This document shows positions 34,777 through 43,479 of a stretch of DNA of 54,258 bases, piece after piece. The stretch's first letter is position 1. Every line of letters begins with the position of its first letter. The DNA lies in assembly GCA_043818395.1 (NCBI GenBank), contig JBDRFZ010000019.1:1-54258 (forward strand), in the 5' to 3' direction. Under the pieces are notes generated by a model. That model saw nothing but the letters and a program-made list of their open reading frames with translations. It did not search any database and had not been told where the DNA came from. The position numbers and the translations under genes are program-made. The DNA comes from JBDRFZ01 sp043818395 (GTDB lineage Bacteria > Patescibacteriota > Patescibacteriia > 2-12-FULL-60-25).

Positions 34777-34806
34777 TTGACAAAAAACTGATTTTTTGTC
34801 TTACTT
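34777..34806 (+). promoter_or_regulatory. Likely promoter of the VWA gene
   Basis: TTGACA (34777-34782), 18-bp spacer, TTACTT (34801-34806). The leader of about 45 bases to ATG 34857 contains a GAGGG SD. Confidence 0.5.
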
Positions 34807-34856
34807 TAAATAAGCGCTCGCTAAAAACTCAAATAAAAAACCAAGCGAGGGAATCC

Positions 34857-35537
34857 ATGAACCCCGTTCACGAAACGCTCTTTGACCTCTGCCGGGCACT
34901 AAAAGACTATCCTGACGATGAAATAATCGTCTGTGTCATCTTATTGGACGAATCTGCTTCCATGGAAGAATTTGGGAAAGCCCCTAAAAAAGCGACTCTG
35001 AATTTCTTAAAACAACTTAGAATAAGCGAGGCGGCATCCCGCACACTGGTCGCTATCGCTGCTTTCAACGATTCCATGAGAATCATGGTTGCACCAACTA
35101 TGGCTAAAGACCTAAAGGGGATAGGCGATTATTGTCCCGGTTCGTGCACCAGGCTTTACGGCTCGGTAAATGCGATGATGCTAGCTCTCATGATACAAGT
35201 CGAAAAGCTCAAACTAAGAGGGCTTAAGGTTAATACCGTGTTTTCAATTATCACCGACGGTTTTGACCAGCCCCTTACACCGGATCCGGATGAAACCCAG
35301 TATGAACTGAAAGCCAGATCAGAATTAGCCTTAGCCCGTGGCTGGACTTTGAATCTGATCGGCATCGGCGTACAAGCATCCTGCATTGCTTCAGAGATGG
35401 GTTTCCCGGAAAAAACCGCTCTGACTCTCACAGGAGGAAAGAGCGATCTGGCGCGTTCCTTCAGAACCATCCAGCATTCCATGATCCTGCCTAAGGGCGT
35501 ATATATGCGCCGCGAACCAGCGTCTAGTAACAATTAA
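34857..35537 (+). CDS. VWA-domain protein
   Basis: 226 aa from ATG 34857, chosen because GAGGG lies 5-8 bases upstream; a frame from 34749 would start before the promoter. A single von Willebrand A domain with an intact MIDAS: VILLDESASM (DxSxS), the Thr in CTRLYGSV, and SIITDGFD (TDG). Cytoplasmic: no signal or membrane helix. MIDAS domains bind partner proteins through Mg2+. No MoxR ATPase is nearby; the only neighbour is the divergent unknown gene at 34214. Confidence 0.82.
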   Translation: MNPVHETLFDLCRALKDYPDDEIIVCVILLDESASMEEFGKAPKKATLNFLKQLRISEAASRTLVAIAAFNDSMRIMVAPTMAKDLKGIGDYCPGSCTRLYGSVNAMMLALMIQVEKLKLRGLKVNTVFSIITDGFDQPLTPDPDETQYELKARSELALARGWTLNLIGIGVQASCIASEMGFPEKTALTLTGGKSDLARSFRTIQHSMILPKGVYMRREPASSNN

Positions 35538-35551
35538 ACATTCTCTTACAA

Positions 35552-35583
35552 ACAATCCCCAAAAAACGGGGATTGTATTTATT
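35552..35583. terminator. Terminator after the VWA gene
   Basis: ACAATCCCC (35552-35560), loop of seven bases, GGGGATTGT (35568-35576), then ATTTATTT. It also lies at the 3' side of the opposite small lipoprotein gene. Confidence 0.85.
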
Positions 35584-35588
35584 TATAA

Positions 35589-35783
35589 TCAAGTCCCAGG
35601 GTTGGGCAGAGGAACGTTTCTTGCTTCGGGCGGTATTACCGGCGCTTCTTTGGGTTCGGTCGGCATGGATGGCGATCCGCCCGTCGGCACAAGATCCTGA
35701 TAGGGATTTTCCTCTTTTTTGGAACATCCGGCACCCGCCACGATCAAAGAAGAGAGCGCTAACGCTAAAAATATATTACGCAT
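35589..35783 (-). CDS. Small lipoprotein
   Basis: 64 aa. Signal peptide with lipobox VAGAGC (Cys20), then a Pro/Glu-rich unstructured tail (TGGSPSMPTEPKEAPVIPPEA). No known function. TATACT lies 10 bases before the ATG on the minus strand. The promoter region is shared divergently with the beta-CASP gene. Confidence 0.7.
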   Translation of the reverse strand: MRNIFLALALSSLIVAGAGCSKKEENPYQDLVPTGGSPSMPTEPKEAPVIPPEARNVPLPNPGT

Positions 35784-35823
35784 AGATGAATAAAGTATAC
35801 CATGATAAAATAAATCAAGTTTT

Positions 35824-37173
35824 ATGAAACTGTCATTCCATGGTGCGGCACGCGAAGTGACGGGTTCATGCTATCTCCTCGAAACCGACCGGACGAAAAT
35901 CCTGGTTGATTGTGGCATGTTCCAGGGTGGCGCTTTTGCCGATGCCAAAAACTTTAAGGATTTCGGCTTTGATCCTAAAGAAATCGAGGCGGTAATCATA
36001 ACCCACTCCCATCTGGACCATATAGGACGTTTGCCGAAACTCTGCAAAGAAGGTTTTAAAGGACCGATATACACTACGCCGCCCACGGCTCAACTCACAA
36101 AAATCGTCTTAGAAGATGCGGAGCATATCATGGAAGAAGACTGCCGACGCGAATGTCGTCCGAAGTTATATGAGCCCAAAGACGTAGATACCGTTATTTC
36201 GCAACTGAAAACAGTGGATTACTCGCGGCGTAAAAAACTAGATGGTTTTTCTTTTCGTTTTCGCGAAGCCGGGCATATTCTGGGCAGTGCGTTCGCAGAA
36301 GTCGAAGAAGACGGGGGAACGAGACTCTGTTTTAGCGGGGATCTGGGGAATATACCGAATAAAATTTTAAAACCTACGGCTCAACTCGGAGCGCACGATA
36401 TCCTGATCGTGGAGTCGACCTACGGCAACCGCCTGCACGAAGCAACCGATGATCGCGAAGAAAAACTGCATAACTATATTGAATCCACGATCAAACGCGG
36501 CGGCGTCCTGCTGATCCCGGCCTTTGCCATCGAACGGACGCAGGAAATCCTGTTTGAAATGAACAATCTGGTAGAAAACAAACTGATTCCGCCGGTAGAC
36601 ATCTATCTTGACAGCCCGATGGCTATCAAGGCCTCGGAGATTATGCGCGACTTTCCCCAATATTATAACCGTGATGCCCTACGGCAGGTTTCGCAGGGTG
36701 ATGATCTTTTTGTCTTTCCCGGACTGCATAAAACCTTGACACGCGAGGAATCAAAAGAAATAAACGAAGCTCCGTGGCCAAAAATTATCATCGCCGGATC
36801 CGGCATGATGAATGGCGGTCGAATCCTACATCACCTGGTGCGCTATCTGAGTAATAAAAAATGTTCCGTGCTGATCGTCGGCTACCAAGCCAGCGGCACC
36901 CTTGGCCGCGCTTTGTACAGCGGCGAAAAAAATGTCCGCGTGCTGGAAGAACGAGTCGGCGTCAAAGCCGACATCCTGTCCATCGGTGCCTACAGCGCAC
37001 ATGCCGACCAAAAACAAATCCTGAACTGGATCCGTTCCGCGGAAAAACCACCGGGCATGATTTACTGCACGCACGGCGAAGAAACGGCGGCCGCAGGGTT
37101 AGCCTCGCGCATAAACGAGGAACTGGGCATCAAAACAGAGGTCCCGAGATTTGAAGAATCAGTAAAAATATGA
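35824..37173 (+). CDS. Beta-CASP metallo-beta-lactamase ribonuclease
   Basis: 449 aa of the CPSF73/YSH1-like group. MBL motifs: THSHLDHIGRLPKL, FSGDLGNI, VESTYGNRLH; beta-CASP part: PAFAIERTQEILFEMNNL, IIAGSGMMNGGRILHHL, GYQASGTLGRALY; last motif YSAHADQKQIL. These are RNA endo/exonucleases in RNA maturation or decay. Full length with all ligands intact. It overlaps the next gene by 4 bases. Confidence 0.93.
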   Translation: MKLSFHGAAREVTGSCYLLETDRTKILVDCGMFQGGAFADAKNFKDFGFDPKEIEAVIITHSHLDHIGRLPKLCKEGFKGPIYTTPPTAQLTKIVLEDAEHIMEEDCRRECRPKLYEPKDVDTVISQLKTVDYSRRKKLDGFSFRFREAGHILGSAFAEVEEDGGTRLCFSGDLGNIPNKILKPTAQLGAHDILIVESTYGNRLHEATDDREEKLHNYIESTIKRGGVLLIPAFAIERTQEILFEMNNLVENKLIPPVDIYLDSPMAIKASEIMRDFPQYYNRDALRQVSQGDDLFVFPGLHKTLTREESKEINEAPWPKIIIAGSGMMNGGRILHHLVRYLSNKKCSVLIVGYQASGTLGRALYSGEKNVRVLEERVGVKADILSIGAYSAHADQKQILNWIRSAEKPPGMIYCTHGEETAAAGLASRINEELGIKTEVPRFEESVKI

Positions 37174-38090
37174 ACTGGTTCGCCCTGGCTCTTATCGGAC
37201 ACATATCTAACGGCGTCACTTTTACAATAGATAAAATTTTACTGCGTTCGGCTTTTACGCGCAGTGCGACTTATGCCGGCATAGTAGGCACCTTATCTTC
37301 AATTTTATTGATTGCGATTCCATTCGTAGACAATTGGCCTTATGGATATTTTTGGCTTGCGGCGATTGTAAGCGGCATAACTTTTATAATTGCCTTATGG
37401 GCTTTTTTTGGAGCTCTCGGACGAGCAGAGGCAAGCCGCATAGTCCCGATCGTCGGATCGTTGATCCCGATTTTAACACTGGCCGGTTCTTTTGTTTTTC
37501 TTGGGGAGCGTTTGCAAGATAAAACTTTTTTTGGTTTTGCCTTATTGATCCTAGCTACGATTATACTTTCTGGAGGTGGAAAAGGCCGACCAAGCAAAGA
37601 AGCTGTCTGGCTTGCGGTAACCGCCGCTTTTCTTTTCGCGATTTCTTCGGTAACAGCTAAAGCTAGTTATGATGCAACAGGTTTTTTTGGACCTTTCGTG
37701 GTAAGTCGCATCGCAGCCGCTACTACAGCCCTTTTCCTTCTATTATTCCTTGATAGGGCTGCCGGTCAAGAAGTTTTAAGTATTATTCGGCCCAACAGAA
37801 AACAAACATCAAAACACAAACGACCCAGCAGGACAAGCGTTATTCTGGCTCTTATGGGCCAAGTTCTTGGTGCAACCGGTTTTTTATTCGTACAATGGGC
37901 TACAGCTAAAGGCAGTGCCTCCATCGTTAACGCCATGCAAGCAGTTCAATACGCATTACTGGTTATAGTAGCATTGATCCTGAAACATAAAGCACCGAAG
38001 CTACTAGGAGAAAACCTGACTCGCAGAGTACTAGTCATAAAAATCAGTGCCTTATTAATTACGGCAATAGGCATGTATCTAATCGTGTAA
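37170..38090 (+). CDS. EamA-family (DMT superfamily) transporter
   Basis: 306 aa with ten predicted membrane helices in two homologous halves; ALWAFFGALGRAEASRIVPIVGSLIPILTLAGSFVFLGERL is the typical end of the first EamA repeat. A charged loop (about 205-225, RPNRKQTSKHKRPSR) lies between. It exports or imports small metabolites; substrate unknown. Coupled to the beta-CASP gene by an ATGA overlap. Confidence 0.9.
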   Translation: MNWFALALIGHISNGVTFTIDKILLRSAFTRSATYAGIVGTLSSILLIAIPFVDNWPYGYFWLAAIVSGITFIIALWAFFGALGRAEASRIVPIVGSLIPILTLAGSFVFLGERLQDKTFFGFALLILATIILSGGGKGRPSKEAVWLAVTAAFLFAISSVTAKASYDATGFFGPFVVSRIAAATTALFLLLFLDRAAGQEVLSIIRPNRKQTSKHKRPSRTSVILALMGQVLGATGFLFVQWATAKGSASIVNAMQAVQYALLVIVALILKHKAPKLLGENLTRRVLVIKISALLITAIGMYLIV

Positions 38091-38097
38091 CAATTAC

Positions 38098-39120
38098 ATG
38101 AAAATAAACCCAACCGGCCTTTTTAAATTTTTACTTGCTCTGATCGGGTTTATCATTGTTTCTTGTTTCGCCATTCTCTTTGTGGGCTGGCCGACTAAAA
38201 CCAAAAATGTCGAATATGGCATGACTTTCAGCTGGCCGTACGCGGAAGAGCTCGGTTTAGACCATCAAAAAGTTTTGATTTCGGCTTTGGATGAACTCGG
38301 CATCAGGCGTTTTCGTTTATCCGCATATTGGAAGCTGATAGAACCGGAAAAAGGAGAGTGGAATTTTTCTATTTTAGATAAACAGATTGAAGAAATTGGA
38401 AAGCGTGACGGTAAAGTTATTTTAGCGATTGGCGAAAAACTGCCGCGCTGGCCCGAATGCTGGGGTCCTGACTGGTGGAAAAAAATGTCACGTGAACCGC
38501 AAAGACAAATGACTTTGCGCTATATCGAGACCGTGGTAACCAGATACCGCGGCAATTCGACGATTGCGGCCTGGCAGATAGAAAACGAACCGCACTTTAT
38601 TTACGGCGATTGTCCGCCGCCTGATTACCTATTTATCCAACGAGAAACGGCTTTTGTTCACGGACTTGATCCGACCCGTAAAATTTACACCACCGATTCC
38701 GGTGAGCTTTCATCCTGGCTCACGCTTGGCGTTTTCGTGGATAAACTCGGCATCAGTGTATACCGAGTCGTCCGCAATCCAATTTTTGGGAATTTGAATT
38801 TCCATTACTTTTTATTACCGCCTTATTTTTATGCACGAAAGTCACTGCTTACCAGGCTCTTGGGCGTGAAGGAAATCTACGTCAGCGAATTCCAAATGGA
38901 ACCGTGGAGCAACAAAGCGCTGCAGGATACGCCGGTAAAAGACCAGCTTTCGAGTATGAATCTCCGGCAGATGCAAGTCAACTTTTCATTTGCCGAACGC
39001 ATGGGTTTATCAAATGTAGATTTTTGGGGTGTTGAATGGTGGTACTGGATGAGAGAAAAAGCCGGCCACCCGGAATTCATGGAGGAGGCGGGCAGATTTT
39101 TTAAAGCGCATTCAAAATAA
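38098..39120 (+). CDS. Membrane-anchored glycoside hydrolase, clan GH-A
   Basis: 340 aa. N-terminal membrane anchor (about 9-30), then a TIM-barrel glycosidase: GMTFSWPYAEELGLD, FRLSAYWKLIEPEKGEWNF, acid/base Glu in AAWQIENEPHF (NEP motif) near residue 163, nucleophile Glu in IYVSEFQMEPW near 262, and FWGVEWWYWM near the end. Cellulase/beta-galactosidase-like (GH5/GH42 neighbourhood); exact family and sugar not clear. Surface-located, maybe for glycan trimming. Confidence 0.83.
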   Translation: MKINPTGLFKFLLALIGFIIVSCFAILFVGWPTKTKNVEYGMTFSWPYAEELGLDHQKVLISALDELGIRRFRLSAYWKLIEPEKGEWNFSILDKQIEEIGKRDGKVILAIGEKLPRWPECWGPDWWKKMSREPQRQMTLRYIETVVTRYRGNSTIAAWQIENEPHFIYGDCPPPDYLFIQRETAFVHGLDPTRKIYTTDSGELSSWLTLGVFVDKLGISVYRVVRNPIFGNLNFHYFLLPPYFYARKSLLTRLLGVKEIYVSEFQMEPWSNKALQDTPVKDQLSSMNLRQMQVNFSFAERMGLSNVDFWGVEWWYWMREKAGHPEFMEEAGRFFKAHSK

Positions 39121-39121
39121 C

Positions 39122-39147
39122 GTAGGAGCGGGGTCACCCCGCCTTTC
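39122..39147 (+). repeat. GTAGGAGC hairpin repeat
   Basis: GCGGGG (39128-39133), loop TCA, CCCCGC (39137-39142). Third member of the family seen at 19211 and 50086, more diverged. It lies between the convergent glycosidase and methyltransferase genes and may act as a weak terminator. Confidence 0.65.
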
Positions 39148-39187
39148 GAAATCGGAATCGACATTCCAGAGCGCAGAAATCAAGCCC

Positions 39188-39778
39188 CTACGATTCGCGA
39201 TCCACGCAATAAGTCACGTTTTGGAAAATCCGCCAAAAAGTCTTGTAGTTTGCTTTAGTAATCCTCAGGCCAAGATAGGCAAAAACTTTTTTCCATCCCG
39301 CGTCGTCTCGATTGGAATGCGGATGGCCGAAGAACTCAAGATTCGTGACGCTGTCCATGACGAACGTAGCATACTTGCGCCAGAAACTATCGTAAATATC
39401 TTCGTGGATTATAATCCTTCGTGCCACTCGATGAACTTCTTTTATAGTCGCAAGCGGATCCGGTATATGGTGGAGTACGTTCAAGAGCAACCCGACATCG
39501 AAAGAATCATCAGGGAAGGGGAATGTCTTTCCATCAAAAACCGTTGGTTTGATGGACGGGACACAAGAGACATCATGGATATCGAGCGGTGTGACGTTGT
39601 GGCCTTTTTGGCGGAAAGCATTGGTGACGACGCAGGTTCCGGCACCAATCTCCAAAATCTTTTCCGACGGTTTTAGATACGGTTCGATATCGCGCACTAT
39701 TTCCTGCGCTCTCCCAGCGCTTATTTCAGCCACCCAGGCTCGCATGCGTTTGGACTTTAGGATCAAATCAGAAAGCAT
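39188..39778 (-). CDS. Class I SAM-dependent methyltransferase
   Basis: 196 aa. SAM-binding motif I ILEIGAGTCVVTNAFRQKGHNVTPLDI near residue 40; motif FPDDSFDVGLLLNVLHHIPDPLATIKEVHRVARRIIIHED matches Methyltransf_11. Substrate unknown; a C-terminal helical part (about 130-196) may define it. Single gene with no SD. Confidence 0.88.
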   Translation of the reverse strand: MLSDLILKSKRMRAWVAEISAGRAQEIVRDIEPYLKPSEKILEIGAGTCVVTNAFRQKGHNVTPLDIHDVSCVPSIKPTVFDGKTFPFPDDSFDVGLLLNVLHHIPDPLATIKEVHRVARRIIIHEDIYDSFWRKYATFVMDSVTNLEFFGHPHSNRDDAGWKKVFAYLGLRITKANYKTFWRIFQNVTYCVDRES

Positions 39779-39815
39779 AATACGCAGATATTAACATACA
39801 AAATATGCTAAGCAT

Positions 39816-39877
39816 AAAAAAAGACCCTGGAATCAGTACATCGACAAGATTTGTCGGAAAACTGACTCAACCGGGTT
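39816..39877 (-). terminator. Strong terminator, minus strand
   Basis: On the minus strand an imperfect long stem (ACCCGGTTGAGTCAG with CTGATTCCAGGGT) encloses a second hairpin CGACAA/TTGTCG (39842-39847/39851-39856) and ends in seven T (complement of 39816-39822). It closes the small membrane protein gene at 39939. The CCAGGGTC-T(n) end recurs at 53143. Confidence 0.8.
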
Positions 39878-39938
39878 ATCCATTAGCGCGAGACTTAGGC
39901 TAGTTGGTCCGAAGCGAGCGCGAAGCGCATCGGAGGTT

Positions 39939-40151
39939 CTATAGGACGAATTTGACGTAACCAGTAACAGAAGCAACAAAAAGCGCCACGTTCAGAAAGA
40001 AGCTGACGATCAAGACCGCTTTTTCGTACTTGTTGCGCTCTTCCTTTTTCTGAAAATATTCCGCAGCGATGAAGTATGACATTGCTGCCGAGATAATCAG
40101 ACAAGCCATCAAGAGACAATGGCTCAATAGCGGATTACAAATCCAGTCCAT
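39939..40151 (-). CDS. Small two-helix membrane protein
   Basis: 70 aa; start at 40151 fixed by AAGGAG six bases upstream. Two hydrophobic helices (about 8-30 and 45-68) joined by a charged segment EYFQKKEERNKYEK. No family recognised. Has its own TTGACA promoter, a long leader with a 15-bp hairpin, and a strong terminator, so it is an independent unit. An alternative frame, 39895-40119, lacks an SD and was not used. Confidence 0.65.
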   Translation of the reverse strand: MDWICNPLLSHCLLMACLIISAAMSYFIAAEYFQKKEERNKYEKAVLIVSFFLNVALFVASVTGYVKFVL

Positions 40152-40176
40152 TCATGACTCCTTCTGCCGCCTTTTT

Positions 40177-40233
40177 ATAACGGCATCCAGGTATAAATTC
40201 GCTGTTAACGAATCCATTCCTAGACGCCGTTAT
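40177..40233 (-). promoter_or_regulatory. Long hairpin in the leader of the 39939 gene
   Basis: Arms 40177-40191 and 40219-40233 pair over 15 bp (13 Watson-Crick, 2 G-T as RNA); a small inner stem ATTCG/CGAAT is in the loop. It ends about 15 bases before the SD, so it could modulate translation or RNA stability. Confidence 0.6.
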
Positions 40234-40285
40234 GGCATAAAACAAGAGAAAAATTCTTTGGTTTCTCAAAGAACAACGAGTAGAA

Positions 40286-40313
40286 TTACTATAAAATTAT
40301 ACGGTTTTGTCAA
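40286..40313 (-). promoter_or_regulatory. Promoter of the 39939 gene
   Basis: Minus strand TTGACA (40313-40308), 16-bp spacer, TAGTAA (40291-40286). The leader is roughly 130 bases. Confidence 0.5.
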
Positions 40314-40344
40314 GCATTAAATAACGCAGAAACCGCATCAACTC

Positions 40345-40373
40345 TTGATTTTTTTCCATTTTTAGCGTAAACT
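40345..40373 (+). promoter_or_regulatory. Promoter of typA
   Basis: TTGATT (40345-40350), 17-bp spacer, TAAACT (40368-40373); ATG 40392 follows after a short leader without SD. Confidence 0.65.
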
Positions 40374-40391
40374 CAGCCGACAACCAAAATT

Positions 40392-42188
40392 ATGGAAGAT
40401 TTACGTAATATCGCAATCATCGCCCATGTTGACCACGGAAAAACCACGTTGGTTGATTCGTTATTAAAACAATCCGAAACTTTCCGCGAAAAAGGACTGG
40501 TCGGCGAGACAATCATGGATTCAAACCCGCTTGAAAGAGAACGTGGCATTACGATTTTATCAAAAAACGCAGCCGTTATTTATGATGGTGTAAAAATTAA
40601 CATCGTAGACACTCCGGGACACGCGGATTTTGATGGGGAAGTGGAGCGCATCATGAATCTCGTGGATGGCGCGCTTTTACTGGTTGATGCCAAAGAAGGC
40701 CCCATGCCGCAGACTAAATTCGTGCTCAAGAAAGCCATTGCGGCAGGCCATCGGATCATCGTGGTTATCAACAAAATCGACAAACCCGACGCTCGGCCGG
40801 ACTGGGTTTTGGATAAGACGTTCGACCTTTTCGTGTCGCTTGGCGCAAGCGATGAACAAACCGATTTCCCGGTAATTTATGCTTCGGCTAAACAGGCAAA
40901 AGCCGGCTGGGAAGCTCGGCTGGATTTAATGACTGATGTTAAGCCTCTTTTTAGAACCATAATAGAAGAAATTCCTGCCCCCAAAGCTGACCCAGATGGC
41001 CCGATCCAGGTTTCGGTGGCCAATGTGAGCTACGATTCATACAAAGGCAGGGTTGCCGTAGGACGCGTGGTAAGAGGCACTTTTAAACCCGGTCCGGTGG
41101 CTTGGATAAACCGCGATGGAAAAATTACGCAGGCCAAAATCTCGAGTGTCATGACTTTTGACGGCATGGCACGCAAAGAAACTCCCGCGGCCACTGCCGG
41201 GGATATAGTGGCGTTTTCAGGCATCACGGATATCAACATCGGCGAGACGATCTGCGATCCGGCACATCCTGACGCTCTGCCCGTCATGAAAATAGAAGAA
41301 CCTACGGTTAAAATGACGTTTGGCATCAATACCTCGCCTTTTGCGGGTCAGGAAGGTCAATATACGACAACCCGCAACATCAAGGAAAGATTAGAACGCG
41401 AATTGCAAAACGACGTGGCTTTACGCATGGAACCAGGCGATAGTTCGGAGACATTTATCGTCTCGGGCAGGGGAGAACTGCATCTTTCAATCTTGATCGA
41501 GAACATGCGCCGCGAAGGCTTTGAGCTGCAGGTATCCAGACCGCAGGTGATCACCAAAGAAATCGACGGCCAAAAACAAGAACCGTTTGAGGAACTTTCC
41601 ATTGAAGTGCCGGAGAACATGGCCGGCTTAGTCATAGAAAAACTTGGCAAGCGCAAAGGTGAAATGAAGGATCTGCGCACAGACAAGGGTATAACTTTCA
41701 TGGAATTCGAAATTCCAACCCGCGGCCTGATCGGTTTTAGGAATGAATTCCTGATGGACACGCGCGGTCAGGGAATCATGAACTCCCTGCTCATTGGTTA
41801 TAAGCCTTATGCCGGCGAAATGAATGCCATATCGCACGGCTCGCTTATTGCTTTTGAAACCGGCACCAGCTGTTCATACGGACTCGTAGCCGCCCAAGAA
41901 AGGGGACAGCTTTTTATCGGTCCGGTCGTTGAAGTCTACGAAGGCATGGTTGTAGGACAAACATCTAAACCAGAAGACCTGTTGGTCAATGTCTGCAAAG
42001 AAAAACGACTTTCCAACATGCGCTCCAAAGGAGACGGCGTGGCTGTCAGCCTAGATACACCGCGCCAGATGACGCTCGAAAATGCGCTGGAATACATCGG
42101 CGATGACGAGCTGGTTGAAGTTACGCCAAAAAACATCAGGATCAGAAAGAAATTTTTAAAAGAATTCGAGAGAAAAAGAGCGGGATAA
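40392..42188 (+). CDS. typA: Ribosome-associated GTPase TypA/BipA
   Basis: 598 aa translational GTPase of the EF-G family, assisting 50S subunit assembly under stress. G1 AHVDHGKTTLVD, switch/G2 MDSNPLERERGITI, G3 DTPGHADF, G4 NKIDKPDA, G5 region VIYASAKQ. Elongation-factor domains II, III and V are present, with the TypA-specific C-terminal domain containing MRSKGDGVAVSLDTPRQMTLENALEYI. Typical length. Confidence 0.97.
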   Translation: MEDLRNIAIIAHVDHGKTTLVDSLLKQSETFREKGLVGETIMDSNPLERERGITILSKNAAVIYDGVKINIVDTPGHADFDGEVERIMNLVDGALLLVDAKEGPMPQTKFVLKKAIAAGHRIIVVINKIDKPDARPDWVLDKTFDLFVSLGASDEQTDFPVIYASAKQAKAGWEARLDLMTDVKPLFRTIIEEIPAPKADPDGPIQVSVANVSYDSYKGRVAVGRVVRGTFKPGPVAWINRDGKITQAKISSVMTFDGMARKETPAATAGDIVAFSGITDINIGETICDPAHPDALPVMKIEEPTVKMTFGINTSPFAGQEGQYTTTRNIKERLERELQNDVALRMEPGDSSETFIVSGRGELHLSILIENMRREGFELQVSRPQVITKEIDGQKQEPFEELSIEVPENMAGLVIEKLGKRKGEMKDLRTDKGITFMEFEIPTRGLIGFRNEFLMDTRGQGIMNSLLIGYKPYAGEMNAISHGSLIAFETGTSCSYGLVAAQERGQLFIGPVVEVYEGMVVGQTSKPEDLLVNVCKEKRLSNMRSKGDGVAVSLDTPRQMTLENALEYIGDDELVEVTPKNIRIRKKFLKEFERKRAG

Positions 42189-42228
42189 ACAACTAGATTA
42201 ATGACGTTCTGAACCCAGACGTCGCGTC

Positions 42229-42287
42229 GGGGTAAAGGATCCAAAGATCCTTCGACTTCGCTACGCTACACTCAGGACGACAGTAAC
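42229..42287. repeat. Dispersed-type repeat downstream of typA
   Basis: GGATC-CAAA-GATCC followed by TTCGACTTCGCTACGCTACA and a CTCAGGACGACAG end looks like a class of interspersed repeats widespread in bacterial intergenic DNA. The region 42189-42331 holds no gene. Confidence 0.5.
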
Positions 42288-42331
42288 AAAAACAACTCGT
42301 AATTTAGGGTAATTTTATGTAAATCCAACCA

Positions 42332-42360
42332 TTGACAAAAAGGGTGTTTTGTGCTATATT
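42332..42360 (+). promoter_or_regulatory. Promoter of the 42413 gene
   Basis: TTGACA (42332-42337), 17-bp spacer, TGC-TATATT (-10 42355-42360, extended): near-consensus. The leader includes the palindrome CCCTGGCCAGGG just before the SD AGAAAGGA. Confidence 0.85.
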
Positions 42361-42412
42361 TATATGTTTCTAGAGCCTTTTTACGCCCCTGGCCAGGGCA
42401 GAAAGGAATTAA

Positions 42413-42727
42413 ATGAGCTCCGGAAACACACCTTTACAGACCCCGGAAAACCCACAGGGGATATCCCTGGGTCGGGCAGTCGCCAAGTACGGCTGCCTCT
42501 GGTTCCTCGGGATGGGGATTTTCTTTTTCGTTGGCTTGCCCCTCGCCGCCATGCTCATCCTGATGGCAGGGGGGTGTGTAGAGAGGGCGACCCACTACAT
42601 TTTCGTGGATTGGGAGTTGGGGGAGCGCAACCGAGGCAACCATGCCCAGGTCGCGCCGAACCGACAGCGACCCACAATCTACAAGCAGCCGTCTTCCGTG
42701 CCGAACAGGCAACCGAGCAATCGGTAA
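42413..42727 (+). CDS. Small hypothetical membrane protein
   Basis: 104 aa. One hydrophobic helix (about 27-54, GCLWFLGMGIFFFVGLPLAAMLILMAGG) between a Pro/Asn N-tail and an Arg/Gln/Pro-rich C-tail (QVAPNRQRPTIYKQPSSVPNRQPSNR). GC content is above that of the neighbouring genes. SD AGAAAGGA six bases before ATG, consensus promoter and double terminator: a complete single-gene unit. No family recognised. Confidence 0.65.
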   Translation: MSSGNTPLQTPENPQGISLGRAVAKYGCLWFLGMGIFFFVGLPLAAMLILMAGGCVERATHYIFVDWELGERNRGNHAQVAPNRQRPTIYKQPSSVPNRQPSNR

Positions 42728-42750
42728 CCTGATCGACGCCAAAAGACCCT

Positions 42751-42826
42751 TGCCCTGGATCAATCTTGATTCAGGGCATCACCCTCGATAGTTCAATCAT
42801 AATTGGACGCTCGAGGGTGATTTTTT
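42751..42826 (+). terminator. Tandem terminator hairpins
   Basis: First TGCCCTG/CAGGGCA (42751-42757/42772-42778) with an inner ATCAA/TTGAT; second ATCACCCTCGA/TCGAGGGTGAT (42778-42788/42811-42821) followed by six T. Confidence 0.85.
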
Positions 42827-42890
42827 ATGTGATTTGTGCTACATTTTCCGCTATACAATAAAATTAGGAAAATCGAAAATTTGAATTATT

Positions 42891-43472
42891 ATGCGACATG
42901 AAATCGTCTTAGACATCGAAACCCAAAACACTTTCCAGGATATCGGCGTTTATAATCCCGCGCTTTTGCAAGTCTCGCTGGTCGGCTGCTATTTTTACGA
43001 AACCGATACTTTTGAATCGTTTTTTGAAGCTGATCTGCCAAAACTCTGGCCTCGCCTGGAACGCGCGGACCGAGTTATCGGTTACAATCTTTTTGGTTTT
43101 GATTATCCATGCCTACAAACGTATTACACCGGCGATTTTCGCAAGATCCCGACCGTGGACATAATGCTTGAAATCGAAAAACGAATCGGATTCAGGGTAA
43201 AGCTTGACGATGTGGCGCACGCAACGCTTGGCATGGGCAAAAGTGGCCATGGCTTGATGGCTGTGGAATTCTGGAAAAAACAAGAACTCGATAAATTGCG
43301 TGATTACTGTCTTCAAGACGTAAGAGTAACGCGAGATGTTTATGAACACGCCTTGAAACATCAACAAATACAATTTAATGACAAACGGGGCCAAAAACAA
43401 ACCGTACCCATGCCGATTTTACCGCCCGAAAACGATCAAAAGGTCACATTAAACCTGTCTCTGGGACTTTAA
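42891..43472 (+). CDS. DnaQ-like 3'-5' exonuclease domain protein
   Basis: 193 aa. DEDD exonuclease motifs: Exo I EIVLDIETQN near residue 7, Exo II VIGYNLFGFDYP near 65, Exo III DYCLQDVRVTRDVY near 142. This pattern resembles the stand-alone proteins related to the PolB proofreading domain. Degrades DNA or RNA from the 3' end. It is followed after 7 bases by a membrane protein gene. Confidence 0.87.
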   Translation: MRHEIVLDIETQNTFQDIGVYNPALLQVSLVGCYFYETDTFESFFEADLPKLWPRLERADRVIGYNLFGFDYPCLQTYYTGDFRKIPTVDIMLEIEKRIGFRVKLDDVAHATLGMGKSGHGLMAVEFWKKQELDKLRDYCLQDVRVTRDVYEHALKHQQIQFNDKRGQKQTVPMPILPPENDQKVTLNLSLGL

Positions 43473-43479
43473 TACAACA

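Noticed and set aside
39221..39676. 151-codon plus-strand frame over the methyltransferase
   Set aside because: Antisense to a clear SAM methyltransferase with motif I and family pattern.
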